Shown here: piece after piece, positions 24,915 to 35,621 of the stretch
Layout of the letters: every line of letters begins with the position of its first letter
Position numbering within the stretch: the stretch's first letter is position 1
Source: Megaustenia siamemsis
Taxonomy: Eukaryota; Mollusca; Gastropoda; Stylommatophora; Ariophantidae
Assembly: GCA_032433765.1 (NCBI GenBank)
Contig: JAVIAB010000139.1
Span: 42,092,130-42,156,129 of the forward strand
DNA: 64,000 bases
Direction: 5' to 3'
Program-made: the position numbers and the translations under genes
The notes under the pieces: model-generated
Seen by the model: the letters and a program-made list of their open reading frames with translations, nothing else
Told to the model about the DNA's origin: nothing
The model's database searches: none

Positions 24915-25880
24915 TCAAGTACCGTGCCTACTGGCGTAGGTGATCATGTCGCTCCACAATTTTCGATCTCGGCAGCTATTTATCATTTCTGTTGTTGACC
25001 TTCTGCCAAGCGATTCTCTTAAGCTGTCTGTTATTTTTTCTCTTTGCTTCCCTCTATCTCTGCGTCCCTCAATTTTTCCAGTTGTTACAATATATTCAAG
25101 TTGTTCTCTTCTCATTACATGGCCAAAAAATGATGATTGTCTCTTCCTAATATTTGAAATTAGATCTCTTTTTGCTTTGACCTCTTTCAGAACGTTTTCA
25201 TTACTCTTCTTAGCTGTCCATGGTACTCTCAACATTCTTCCGTAAAACCACATTTCTACAGCCTCCAGTGATTTTCTTGTCTGTTGTCCTATTGTCCATG
25301 ATTCGCATCCATATGTTAAGACTGGCTCTACATAACATATAAGAACTCTTTTTCTTGTTTCTTTTGTCAAAAATGGATTGCAAAGTATCTTCCTCATTTT
25401 TTGGAAAGCTGCTTTTGCCTGAGCCATTCTGCATCTCACCTCTTTTGTACATCTTCCGTCTGAGGTTAACAAAGTTCCCAAATATTTAAATTCATTTACC
25501 TGTTTTATTATTGTTCCATTTGTCTTTATTTTGCACTGAGGTGATGTCTTTTTCCTTGTTGTTATTATTACCTCTGTCTTTTTGCTATTAAGGCTGAGTC
25601 CTTTATTTTTGCTTTCCTTCACTATAATGTCCAACATTTCCTGTAACTCATTTTCACTCTTAGCGATTAAGACTGTATCATCAGCATACCTTAGATTATT
25701 TATATTATTACCTCCAATTGTTATTCCAGGCATGTCCCTTATGGATCTTAAAATAATCTCACTATAAATATTAAACAAATCTGGTGACAGCACATAACCC
25801 TGTCTAACACCCTGTTTTATTTGTTGAAACATTCCCAATTGGTTTCCAGTTCTTATGGCCGCTGTTTGTTGCCAGTACAT
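24915..25880 (-). CDS. LINE-F RT C-terminal fragment
   Basis: 321 open codons of RT: MFQQIKQGVRQGYVLSPDLF, the YADD active site in LRYADDTVLIA, then the RTE C-terminal region (LTYGCESWTIG, FFGHVMRREQLEYIV) and a stop. Part of the broken LINE-F, so not a free gene. Confidence 0.85.
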   Translation of the reverse strand: MYWQQTAAIRTGNQLGMFQQIKQGVRQGYVLSPDLFNIYSEIILRSIRDMPGITIGGNNINNLRYADDTVLIAKSENELQEMLDIIVKESKNKGLSLNSKKTEVIITTRKKTSPQCKIKTNGTIIKQVNEFKYLGTLLTSDGRCTKEVRCRMAQAKAAFQKMRKILCNPFLTKETRKRVLICYVEPVLTYGCESWTIGQQTRKSLEAVEMWFYGRMLRVPWTAKKSNENVLKEVKAKRDLISNIRKRQSSFFGHVMRREQLEYIVTTGKIEGRRDRGKQREKITDSLRESLGRRSTTEMINSCRDRKLWSDMITYASRHGT

Positions 25881-26001
25881 GTTCTTTATTATTCTTAGAT
25901 CTTTGCTGTCTACATTTATGCTTTCTAAAATTTAGATTATTTCTTGGTGCTTTACTTTATCAAATGCCTTGGTGTAATATATGAAACATAGGTATAGATC
26001 T

Positions 26002-26986
26002 ACATTTTGATCAGCACATGTAGTGTGGTGCATGAAGGACAGCTTACAGAAGCATTTGAAATAAGAACAGGAGTAAGGCAAGGATGCCTTCTGTCTCCAT
26101 TTCTCTTTCTACTGGCCATAGATTGGATTATGAAAATAACTCAAAACAACAGAAATGGGATCCAGTGGTCACTGACCAAACAACTTGATGATTTAGACTT
26201 TGCTGATGACATAGCTCTCCTATCACACAGCCACCAACAGATGCAAGATAAAATGAGTATATTAGATGAGAGATCACAACAGCTAGGACTAAAGATTAAT
26301 AGAGATAAGACCAACATTATGAGAATTAATGCAGTTGGCAATAACCAAATAAAACTAGGAGAAATACCTCTACTAGACGTACAATCTTATATATATCTGG
26401 GTAGTAATATAGATAAAGAGGGAGGAACAGAAAACGATACCAAAATAAGGATATCAAAAGCAAGAGGAGCTTTCATTGCACTGGGAAACATATGGAAATC
26501 CAAAGAAATTAGGCTAAATACAAAAATACAAATTTTCAACTCCAATGTTAAGTCGGTTCTATTATATGGCTGTGAAACATGGAGAATAACAAAATTGACA
26601 ATCACGAAGGTACAGACTTTCATTAATGGATGCTTGCGCAGAATAAAGGGATGGAAATGGCAGGACAAAGTCACAAACGTGGAATTATGGAAATGTACCG
26701 GTCAAATACCAGTGGATAAAGAAATACAGCGAAGACGATGGCGATGGATAGGACACACACTACGGAAACCAACTGAGAGTATTACACAACAGGCCCTTTT
26801 TTGGAATCCCCAGGGGAAAAGACAAAGAGGAAGACCAAGGAATTCTTGGAGAAGACAGATTGAAGCAGAGATGAAGATGATGGGGAAGACATGGAATGAT
26901 CTTAAAAGAATTGCAAAAAACAGAACGACTTGGAAAGTGTTTGTTGAAGACCTATGCTCCACTGGGAGCTAAAAGGTAGAAGAAGA
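26002..26986 (+). mobile_element. LINE-C (RTE-like), 5'-truncated, nested in LINE-F
   Basis: Open frame of about 320 codons: RTGVRQGCLLSPFLF, LDFADDIALLS, SYIYLGSNIDKEG, LLYGCETWRITK, GKRQRGRPRNSWRRQ, ending LCSTGS, then a gaagaagaag tail. The 12-bp TSD aggtatagatct is exact at 25990-26001 and 26987-26998. Insertion interrupts the LINE-F RT just before the AFD motif. Same family as the 3' fragment at 62370-62492. Confidence 0.93.
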
Positions 26987-28099
26987 AGGTATAGATCTGT
27001 TTTCACCTCCATGGCTCTTTCTACTAAAGATCTTATGATATAAATGTCATTACTTGTTCCTTTATCTCTAACACAACCACACTGTTCATCACTAATTTCT
27101 GGACTGACTTTGTTTCGCACTCTTCACATGATGATTCTTAGCAATATCTTAGTCATATGACTCATAAGGCTTAATGTGCGATGATCATCGCATTCAATCG
27201 CACCCGATTTCTTTGGTAGGGCTATGAATATTGATTTGAGCATGTCGTCTGGTATATATCCGCTGTTGTAGATATCATTTAATATTTTTGTTATTATTTC
27301 TATTCCAAAATCACCCATGGCTTCAATCTCTTCTTTAGTTATATTATCTGGTCCAGGAGCTTTGCCTGCTTTCACATCGCGCAAGGCATCTTCCACTTTT
27401 TCTCTGAGTATTTCTGGTCCTTCTCCATTATCCTTAATATTTACTTCCGTTCGTTCATCATTATAAAGATCTTTAATGTATTCTGTCCATCGTTCCCTTA
27501 TGTTTTCTTGATCAATCAATAGTTCTCCTTCCTTTGATCTTAGACATCCATTTTTTTATTGCGTTTTTCTTCCTGTTAATTCCTCAATTTGTTTGTATAC
27601 AGCTTTAGCATCTCCTTTTTGTTGCAATTCAATCTCTTTGCATCTCTCTTTTAGCCATGCTTCTTTTGCTTCATTGCATTTTACTATAATTTCTTTATTT
27701 AACCTCTTATACTCATCTTTATTTCTTCTTTTTGTATCCATTAGCTGCAAAATGTCGTCTGTCATCCATTTCTTTTTTGAATTTGTCCTCACTGGTGGTA
27801 TGAACTCTTTTGATGTTTGTTGCATTGATTCTTTTAGCATTTCCCACTGTTCATCAATGCTTTGTATCTTCTCTATTGCATTGTACCGGTTCTGAATTGT
27901 GATTTTATATTTGTCTTGCAGCTTCTTGTCTGATTTTAGTAAATCTAAATTTAACTTGATGTTAACTGAGGCTCGTTTTGTTGTTTTTAATTTTACTCTA
28001 AGCTTTCCCACAACTGGTACATGATCACTATTGCAATCTGCCCCCGGTCTAGTTTTCACACACACCAGACTGTTTCTAAATCTATTGCTTATCATTATA

Positions 28100-28410
28100 T
28101 AGGGTGTCTCTTTAAGGACTGTGCATTTTTTGTTGTTGAAATAATTACGCACCTAAATTTTATCTATGTATGACGTAATAGTTCAAGCACCATTTACGTG
28201 TTCATTTAAACATCACTGCTACATGATAGATCTGGCTTACAATGGTGTTAACACAACTTTATTGTGTTAATACCAACATTACCCATTATAAGCTCGCCGA
28301 TAGCAGTCAAGTATATTTGAATAATACCATTTATTTTACAATTTGTGTGACGTGACGTTTTTTCTTCCGAGAGTATAAATTCACTGCACTGCGACTTTAG
28401 AAACACCCTG
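28100..28410 (+). mobile_element. MITE derived from the 47-kb mariner-like element
   Basis: 311 bp flanked by TA (28098-28099 and 28411-28412). Its right 160 bp (acaactttattgtgttaata, ttttttcttccgagagta, ttcactgcactgcgac) match 48408-48585 of the intact transposon. The left end tagggtgtctctttaagg is a diverged form of the same TIR. It has no transposase. It disrupts the LINE-F endonuclease between QID-type and MISNRF residues. Confidence 0.88.
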
Positions 28411-28412
28411 TA

Positions 28413-29157
28413 TAATCAATTTGATTACATGCATTGTCCCCAGACATCTTGGATGTTGCTTAAACCAGGTGTTTCCTATCATCATGTTGTGTGTTCTTGC
28501 CCAGTCAATAAGTTTCTCATCTCTTTCATTCCTCTCGCCTAAGCCATAATGACCAACTACTTCCTCAACTCTTTCCTTTCCTACTTTTGCGTTAAAATCC
28601 CCTAGAACTATGGTGTTTTCATGTGGTTTGCATTTATGAAGTGCCTCATTTAACTCGTTGTAAAATTTATCAATTGTTTCCTCTAGACTGTCTGCTGTTG
28701 GTGCATAAACTTGTATAAGATTTATGTCTATTGGCTTTCCATTCAATTCCACTAAAAGGACTCTGTCAGATATTGGGTAAAAGCCTTTCATTGTTCTTGC
28801 CCTTTCTGCATCCAAGATGATACCTACTCCTCTTTGGTGTTCAGTACCTCCAGAATAGATTATTTTATGCTTATCATAATACATCTCCCCTGATCCGGTG
28901 TATCTCATTTCGCAAAGTCCCAGTAATTGTAAACCCATTCTTTTCATTTCTTGTATAATGTTTTCTAGTTTCTGCATGAGTATTCTCACATTCCAAGTAC
29001 CTATCTTTAGAGTTTGTTTTATCTTTATTTTGCTTACAGTAGCTTGATGACGATCGGGTATCACCTGTAGCACATGATGTCCCCTACCGAACGAGGGTTT
29101 TCTATTGGAATCCCCCTTAACGTTGTTGTCGTTATTTCTATTGTTGTGGCGATTCAT
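28413..29157 (-). CDS. LINE-F endonuclease, N-terminal fragment
   Basis: Starts MNRHNNRNNDNN at 29157. An asparagine-rich leader is followed by an exonuclease-endonuclease-phosphatase domain with catalytic N (GTWNVR), E (CEMRY), D/N (GDFNAKVG). The frame enters MITE sequence at 28410, before the final SDH motif, which is found at 27556-28098. Confidence 0.88.
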
Positions 29158-29467
29158 GATTGTACAAAGAAATTACGACAGTGGTTTTATGTTGCCTTCC
29201 GTCGGTTTGTTTACGGTTGGCTCCGCTAGCCTTTGACTAAATAGTCTCACCCACAAGGCAGTGGGGTTGTTTTATTTCAGGGTACCCTCCCTTAGCCTTT
29301 TACTCTCCCAAGCTTACCTGCAAGGCAGCAGGGCAGCCACAGGTTGTACTGTTTACTGCATACAGTAGCAGGTAAAATTACCTGACCTGACACCAATTTT
29401 TGACAATACAGTAACCTTTTTGACCTACTCTATGTGACTTAATTACCAAGAGTTCTTTAACCTTAGA

Positions 29468-30045
29468 TAACAATACTGTCATAGAAATTACCACATCAAA
29501 ACACAAATTCTTCACAACTTTACATTTTGCTGTGGTCAAACATTAACCACCTCAGTGCACCTTCCTAATTACTATTTCTGGTGACTCCTGAGTGTTGGAT
29601 ATGTTTCTTTTTTTTCCATTTCACAAGATACTTTGTTTTTACAGAAAAAAAAAATCACAAATTTTCAAGAAATTGGTCCTTTTCTTTTCTTTTTGCTGTG
29701 ATGAGTGAAATTTCCTGGTCATTAGCAGACATCAAACAGCCTTTGTAACTCAGGAAACACAGCAAATAATGCTATGAGGTAGCCAAACATACTGATAGAT
29801 TTACTGCAACCTTACTGATAGACATTATAACATGTCCAGTCCATGAAGTGAAACTCAGGCCATAAATCAACCTGAGCCAGGAATGAGTCCCTGTGATTTT
29901 TCTTGTGTGAACATACAGCTGTGTGCCAAAAGTTCAGAGAGATTACTATTTTTAGAGCACCTAAAGTTACATTTGAAAGGTAGTAATTTTTACTACAGTA
30001 TAGTAAATAGAAGAGTTACAGATAGGTATCGTAATTAAGTGTTAA
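29468..30045 (+). repeat. Dispersed repeat R1, copy 1
   Basis: About 575 bp aligning colinearly with 34840-35450: shared blocks include catcaaaacacaaattcttc, ccttcctaattac, tttcaagaaattgg and agataggtatc. Clearly diverged and non-coding, with no evident terminal repeats. Confidence 0.75.
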
Positions 30046-30057
30046 CATGCACAGAGT

Positions 30058-33000
30058 TTGTTTTTTTTTTTTTTTTTTCCTTTTTTTTTTTTTTCCGGTT
30101 CCGGTTGTTTCCAAAATGGAGGAATTATTTTTCTCCGGCTTGGTATAGAACCGTTGATCAGAGGTTTAACAAGCCGCTATCGTAAAAACGATGTTGTTAA
30201 TGAAACGTAGACCTGATACAGAATGTGTAAATTAGCAGTAGATAGTAGTGATAGTTTTTTCGGCCCTAAAACAACAACAAAAATAGGATTCTGGAATGTG
30301 CGAACAATGGCCGCTCCGACGAAACATGCACAGGTCGCGAGCGAGATGGACAGATACGATCTAGATATTTTAGGATTAAGCGAAATGCGCTGGCCTGGAA
30401 CAGGTAGGAGATCTATTGATAATAAAATAGTAGTTTTTTCTGGAAGGGAAGATGGAAAACACCGTGAAGGAGTAGGCATAATGATGACAGACAAAGCTGC
30501 AAGAAGTTTATTAGAATGGGAACCGGTAAATAGCCGTCTGATACGAACACGATACAAAACAAAACATGGAAGACTTTCAATTATTCAATGTTATGCGCCT
30601 ACTAACGAAGCTGATGATGAAGTTAAGGATGATTTTTATAACCAACTGCAACAACTTATAAACAAAATACCAAAACACGATCTTTTAATTGTAATGGGAG
30701 ACTTCAACGCCAAAGTAGGACAAGATAACGCAGGAGTGGAACATGTGATGGGGAGAGAAGGCTGTAATACAACAAGTCAGAATGGAGAAAGATTAATAGA
30801 ATTATGTTTAATAGAAAATTTAGTTATAGGTGGGACATTATTTCCACACAAAAATATCCACAAAACAACATGGATATCTCCTGATGATAGAACATCAAAT
30901 CAAATTGACCACCTATGTATTAAACAACAATTCAGATCATCATTAATAGATGTAAGAGCATACAGAGGTGCTGATGTTAATAGTGACCACAACCTGTGCA
31001 TTGGGAAAATAAGATTAAAATTTAGAAACCAACAGAAGAGGTCAATTACACATAAAATTGATAGTCATAAACTGAAAGATGAAGCCATAAAGGAAAAGTT
31101 TAACATAGAGCTAAGTAATTGTTATTCAGCACTTGGTGAAATAGACTTAGATATCAATGAAATGTGGGACTCACAGAGCAAAATACTAATGACAGCAGCA
31201 GAAGCAAGTGCTGGACTGAAGAAAATGGAAAAACGAGCTTGGATCTCAGACACCACATGGAAATACATCAAAGAAAGAAGAGAAGCAAAGAGAGCCATGA
31301 CTAATGTAAAGACAGATCTTGGAAAGGTTCTGGCAAAAGCAACATACAAAGAATTAGACAACAAAGTGAAAAGTTCGGCAAGAAGAGATACAAGAGCTTA
31401 TATAGACAACTTGGCAGAGAAAGCAGAGACAGCTGCAATTACAGGAGACAGCAGAACTCTTTATACTGTACAAAAGATGCTGACAAACACCTATACATCC
31501 AGTGGAACACCAATTCTAGACAAATCTGGATTAATGCTAACAACAAGCGCAGACATAAAAGCTCGTTGGGCGGAACACTTCAAAGAAATTCTTAACCGTC
31601 CACTACCTCACAGTTTAATAGATTTTGAAGCTGAAACACCAGCAGCAGAATTAGATGTAAATTTAGATGACTTCACCTTGAGTGAAATAGAAACCACCTT
31701 AAAGCTAATGACCAATAACAAGGCTGCTGGAGAGGATAAGTTAACAGCTGAGATCCTCAAGGCAATTGATAGCCATAATTTAATACATCTCCAAAAAATG
31801 TTCAACATCATTTGGAAAACAGAGAAGACGCCTCATAAATGGAAAAAAGGAATCATTGTTAAGATCCCAAAAAAGGGCAATCTTAGAGATTGTAACAACT
31901 GGAGAGGCATGACACTTTTGTCAGTTGCCTCAAAGTTATTCTGTAAAATCATCCTAAATAGAATAAAGGATTCAATAGATACAGTGATGCGTGAAGAACA
32001 GGCTGGGTTTAGAAAAGGGAGAAGCTGTCTTGACCACATTTTCACTCTACGACTTATATTGGAGGAACACATTGAAAAGCAAAAACCTTTTGTACTTAAC
32101 TTCATCGACTTCAAAAAAGCATTTGATAGTATTCATAGAGATTCTTTGTGGAAAATTCTGAAGCAATATGGCTTACCATCAAAAATCATAAATATTATCA
32201 AAGACATGTATGATGGTTACACATGTGCAGTTCGAACAGAGGAAGGACTGAGCGAATGTTTCCCAATAGAAACTGGGGTTAAACAAGGATGTATTTTATC
32301 GCCCTTGTTATTTGGAATTGTTATGGACTTCATAATGAAGAAATGCTGCACTGGTAATAAAGGCATCGAATGGATACAAGGAGACCATTTGGAGGACCTC
32401 GACTTTGCTGATGACATAGTTCTCATCAGCAGTCAGATAAAAACGATGCAGGAAAACACAAATGAACTATCATCAATAGCCAGCAAAATTGGGCTTGAGG
32501 TCAATCATGAAAAGACTAAAGTCATGAAAAGTTTAATTCCAACAAGTGACAAAATATACATGGAAAACAAACCAGTAGAAGAGATCGATCACTTTATCTA
32601 TCTTGGAAGTCACATTGATCGAGAAGGGGATACGAGCAAAGAAATTAGAATCAGACTGGCTAAAGCAGCAATGTCTTTCAGAAGCCTTGAAAAGTTGTGG
32701 AAATCAAAACTCATTAGCACAAACACAAAACTTAGGCTATTCAAATCAAATGTACTATCAACCCTTACGTATGCGTGTGAAAGCTGGAAAACAACAAGAG
32801 ATATAGAAACAAAGTTGAACGCATTCAAAAATAAATGTCTAAGGAAAATACTTGGTATAGAATGGAACGAATTCAAAACAAACGAGGAAATTAGAGAAAT
32901 CGCCAATCAACCACTAATATCTTCAGTAATAAAGAAAAGACGATGGTCATACGTTGGACATGTGATGAGAAGAGATAATAATCGAATAGCAAAGCAAGCC

Positions 33001-33263
33001 CTCATATGGGAAACAACAGGTAAAAGAAAAAGAGGAAGACCCAGGGAGACACTGAGAAGAACATTGATGAGAGAGGCAAGAGCAGCAGGAATCGGCTCCC
33101 TCAATGAGATAGAACTGCTTGCACAGAACAGAGACAGATGGCGAGATTTGATAAAATATCTTTAAAGAAAACTGCTAGAACAAAAATTCATATAGGAGAA
33201 GGTGTATCTTGGTCTACGCCCTATGGGCCGGTTACGGCTCGAAAGGTCAATAGATAGATATAG
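30058..33263 (+). mobile_element. LINE-A (RTE-like), complete element
   Basis: 3206 bp with an exact 11-bp TSD, atgcacagagt, at 30047-30057 and 33264-33274. T-rich 5' end (30060-30094), 5' UTR with ccggttccggtt and a short uORF (30116-30148), one intact ORF, a 3' UTR ending cggctcgaaaggtcaata and a (gata)n tail. A single EEP-RT ORF and a microsatellite tail fit the RTE clade. It lies antisense in the DNAI4 intron between exons 10 and 11. Confidence 0.95.
30223..33165 (+). CDS. LINE-A endonuclease/reverse transcriptase, intact
   Basis: 980 residues, no stops. N-terminal EEP endonuclease (about 18-265): FWNVRT (N25), GLSEMRW (E54), QCYAPT (124-126), MGDFNAKVG (D160, N162), NQIDH and NSDHN (about 254-256). 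Linker, then RT (about 540-800): AGFRKGRSCLDH, NFIDFKKAFDS (D629), GVKQGCILSPLLF, and LDFADDIVLIS with the catalytic DD at 730-731. C-terminal region: LTYACESW, YVGHVMRRDNN, RGRPRETLRR. The endonuclease nicks target DNA and the RT primes from the nick. All catalytic residues are present, so it may be active. The start is the first ATG after an in-frame TGA. Confidence 0.95.
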   Translation: MCKLAVDSSDSFFGPKTTTKIGFWNVRTMAAPTKHAQVASEMDRYDLDILGLSEMRWPGTGRRSIDNKIVVFSGREDGKHREGVGIMMTDKAARSLLEWEPVNSRLIRTRYKTKHGRLSIIQCYAPTNEADDEVKDDFYNQLQQLINKIPKHDLLIVMGDFNAKVGQDNAGVEHVMGREGCNTTSQNGERLIELCLIENLVIGGTLFPHKNIHKTTWISPDDRTSNQIDHLCIKQQFRSSLIDVRAYRGADVNSDHNLCIGKIRLKFRNQQKRSITHKIDSHKLKDEAIKEKFNIELSNCYSALGEIDLDINEMWDSQSKILMTAAEASAGLKKMEKRAWISDTTWKYIKERREAKRAMTNVKTDLGKVLAKATYKELDNKVKSSARRDTRAYIDNLAEKAETAAITGDSRTLYTVQKMLTNTYTSSGTPILDKSGLMLTTSADIKARWAEHFKEILNRPLPHSLIDFEAETPAAELDVNLDDFTLSEIETTLKLMTNNKAAGEDKLTAEILKAIDSHNLIHLQKMFNIIWKTEKTPHKWKKGIIVKIPKKGNLRDCNNWRGMTLLSVASKLFCKIILNRIKDSIDTVMREEQAGFRKGRSCLDHIFTLRLILEEHIEKQKPFVLNFIDFKKAFDSIHRDSLWKILKQYGLPSKIINIIKDMYDGYTCAVRTEEGLSECFPIETGVKQGCILSPLLFGIVMDFIMKKCCTGNKGIEWIQGDHLEDLDFADDIVLISSQIKTMQENTNELSSIASKIGLEVNHEKTKVMKSLIPTSDKIYMENKPVEEIDHFIYLGSHIDREGDTSKEIRIRLAKAAMSFRSLEKLWKSKLISTNTKLRLFKSNVLSTLTYACESWKTTRDIETKLNAFKNKCLRKILGIEWNEFKTNEEIREIANQPLISSVIKKRRWSYVGHVMRRDNNRIAKQALIWETTGKRKRGRPRETLRRTLMREARAAGIGSLNEIELLAQNRDRWRDLIKYL

Positions 33264-33329
33264 ATGCACAGAGTACACAAAGGACCTCCTCAATTTTTTG
33301 TCTTTATCCTAGAGGGCTATCTCACAACC

Positions 33330-33470
33330 CAGTAACTGGGGTAGTGTAAGGCCACAAAGACTTCATGGATTCAAAAAGCAAAATTCCTATCACCTGTGGT
33401 AGAATTAAAATCCAGGACCTTCTTCTCCAGAGGCCGACATATTACCTCTAGAGCACCAAAGCATATTAAA
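33330..33470 (-). mobile_element. tRNA-derived SINE S6, fragment
   Basis: Resembles 43530-43880: atggattcaa, a cctgtggtagaattaaaatcc segment corresponding to a decayed B-box arm, and ttacctctagagcacc corresponding to the A box in reverse. Old and truncated. Confidence 0.55.
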
Positions 33471-33490
33471 AATATAGTATAATTAATTAC

Positions 33491-33658
33491 CCCTTCCATG
33501 AACTGATGAAGCTCTGCTTCTAGACTGTGCAGATATGCTTGATTCTTTCTTCAGGACAGATGATGATTGAGCAATTTCTGATGTTTTGTCAGCAGCTTCT
33601 TCCTTGGGACTGATTGGTCTGCTGATTGTACCCTCCTCCTCCTCATAGTCTTCATCAT
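33491..33658 (-). CDS. DNAI4: DNAI4 exon 10
   Basis: 168-nt exon, acceptor ttatttcag|AT and donor GAAGGG|gtaatt. It begins with an acidic run (DDEDYEEEEG) and continues with a Ser/Lys-rich linker. Phase 1 on both sides. The next intron is about 10.9 kb and holds full-length LINE-A and LINE-F elements. Confidence 0.85.
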
Positions 33659-33784
33659 CTGAAATAATTCAGATGGCCAGTAAACTTCAGTTTATATAAT
33701 TTATAAGTTTAAGACAATTAAAAATTATTTAATTTATTTACTTAAATTAGCTTTCAGGCATATAGATATTTTAAAAAACTGCAG

Positions 33785-33910
33785 TACTTGCCACAGAGAG
33801 AAATCACAAATAAAAATCCCAATTAGTGCAGCCAGGATTTGAACTCACTAACTACCACCTGTCGCAAAATTGGTGTCTTGCTTCAAGACCAACAAGTCTC
33901 ACGCAGTGCA
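33785..33910 (-). mobile_element. SINE S5, fragment
   Basis: On the minus strand: gtagttagtgagttcaaatc, then ggctgcactaattgggattt, the same order as in the longer S5 copies at 41790-42120 and 61578-61870. Confidence 0.65.
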
Positions 33911-33944
33911 TTTTAATACTAAATATATTATATTGGTTACTTGA

Positions 33945-34385
33945 TTCTCGATCCTTTCAGTGCTGTTAGACGGCACATAGGGCTCATAATCTCCCGCCAA
34001 TTATCTCTATTCTGGGCAAGCTATTCAATTATAGAGATAGTCTATGTCTGCCAACCTTGTCTCTTTAGTTCATTTCAGTGTTTCTTAAGGCCATACTTCT
34101 TTTCCTCTGACCTGGTGTTTCCCATTTGAGAGCCTGCTTAGTAATTCTCTGGCTGTTTCTTCTAAAAACATGCCTGACAAATGTCCATCTTCTTTTCTTA
34201 ATAGTAGACAAGATAAAAGGTTGAATGGCCATTTTTCTTATTTCAAGATGTCTTTAATTCATTCCACTTAATGCAAGGTATCTTTCTTAGGCATTAGTCT
34301 TCAAAAGTGTTTAGTTTTTTTCTCAATCTCCTTTGTAATTTTCCAGCTTTCGCTTGCATAAGTGAGGGTGGATAACACTGGATAA
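33945..34385 (-). mobile_element. Old relative of LINE-A, 3' fragment
   Basis: Follows the LINE-A C-terminal coding region on the minus strand with many changes (gtgtttcccatttgagagcc for gttgtttcccatatgagggc; ctttcgcttgcataagtgag for ctttcacacgcatacgtaag). It represents an older subfamily. Confidence 0.7.
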
Positions 34386-34750
34386 GATTGTTACTAGTGT
34401 TGGTTGATATTTTTAAATCCAATTTTCAATATATATTTAGACTAGTAGTACAGTCTGATAATATAACCAATCAAGATGTTTCATAAGTGTCCAGAATACA
34501 GCAGAACATCAACACCTGAGAATCATAACCTGGGAGGATCTATCCCTCCTTTCCTTCCCTTTAGAGTGCAAAGAAGCTAAAAAGAGGCTGATACACATAG
34601 ACAATGAGAGAGCTTTCTCTGATGGTTAGATTTTTTTGTTCTGTTGCAAGGCTCTATTTAAAGAGTTTTCTACTATCAAATATCACTATTTTGTGCTTAC
34701 ATGCAGGACAATATAATGAACTGCAATAATTCATAACTCTAGATTATGTT

Positions 34751-34834
34751 CTATCTATCTATCTATTGACCTTTCAAGCCGTAGCCGGCCCATAGGGCGT
34801 AGACCAAGATACTCCTTCTCTTAAATTACTCTTA
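34751..34834 (-). mobile_element. Minimal 84-bp LINE-A 3'-end insertion
   Basis: Only the (GATA)n tail and the last part of the 3' UTR are present (ggcccatagggcgtagacca in reverse), yet an exact 12-bp TSD, ctagattatgtt, flanks it (34739-34750 and 34835-34846). Confidence 0.9.
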
Positions 34835-34839
34835 CTAGA

Positions 34840-35450
34840 TTATGTTACTGTATTAAAAATTACAGCATCAAAACACAAATTCTTCAAAATTTGACATTTT
34901 GCCATTTTCAAACATCACCTTTCCTCTGTGTACCTTCCTAATTACCACTTCCGGTGATGCCTGAGCATTTGATTTGTTTCCATTGTTGTTGGATTTTTTT
35001 TTCTTCTGATTTTTTTACTTACAATCTCATATAATGTGAAACAAAATTCTCCAGTTTTCAAGAAATTGGTTGATTTTCCTTTTTTTTTTTTCTGCAACCA
35101 GGGAAGTTTCCTTGGTCATTGGTCAACATAAAATAACTCTTTGTAAGTCAGGACATTAAGCAAATAATACTAAAATGTAGCCAAACATACAGACAGACAA
35201 ATAACATAAATATCAATAGACATTGTAACATTTTTGACTCCTGTATTCAAATTCAGTCCATAAATCAACCCAAAACAGGAAATTTGAGTTCCCCATGTCT
35301 GTCCTAGTGTAAACACACAGCTGTGTGTCAAAAAGTTCAAAGAAAACAGTAATTTTAGAGCTCTAAATGTTACAATTAAGTCGTAGTAACTTTATTACAG
35401 TATTATAAATATGTTGGCCACAGATAGGTATCCTAATCTAGGGTTGATAA
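34840..35450 (+). repeat. Dispersed repeat R1, copy 2
   Basis: Colinear diverged partner of 29468-30045, same orientation, unknown type. The 84-bp LINE-A piece inserted at its left edge. Confidence 0.72.
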
Positions 35451-35621
35451 TAACAGAAATCTACAGTAAATATATGATTGGTTCAGTTTTTAAATGTCCT
35501 TTAAAACACCATTAATGATGAAATGTGCAACCTTTGCTGCATGGGATATTTGTAAAATGTTTTACATAAAGTAATCCATTTGTTTTCCTGAAAAGATTTT
35601 CTATTATTACTTGTTATTTCA

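Larger units (their letters stand above)
24907..29395 (-). mobile_element. LINE-F (RTE-like), full length, interrupted
   Basis: Bounded by a perfect 12-bp TSD, atttttgacaat, at 24895-24906 and 29396-29407. Minus-strand order: 5' UTR (29158-29395); endonuclease (28413-29157) with GTWNVRI, GLCEMRY, VYAPTAD and GDFNAKVG; after a MITE, NSDHVPVVG (27556-28098); linker and RT start (27124-27519); after a LINE-C insertion, GYVLSPDLFN, LRYADDTVLIA and the C-terminus (24915-25880); (GAT)n tail. Without the nested insertions it would be about 3.2 kb, like LINE-A. Stops and frameshifts at 27120 and 27550 and the insertions make it non-functional. It lies in the same orientation as DNAI4. Confidence 0.92.
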
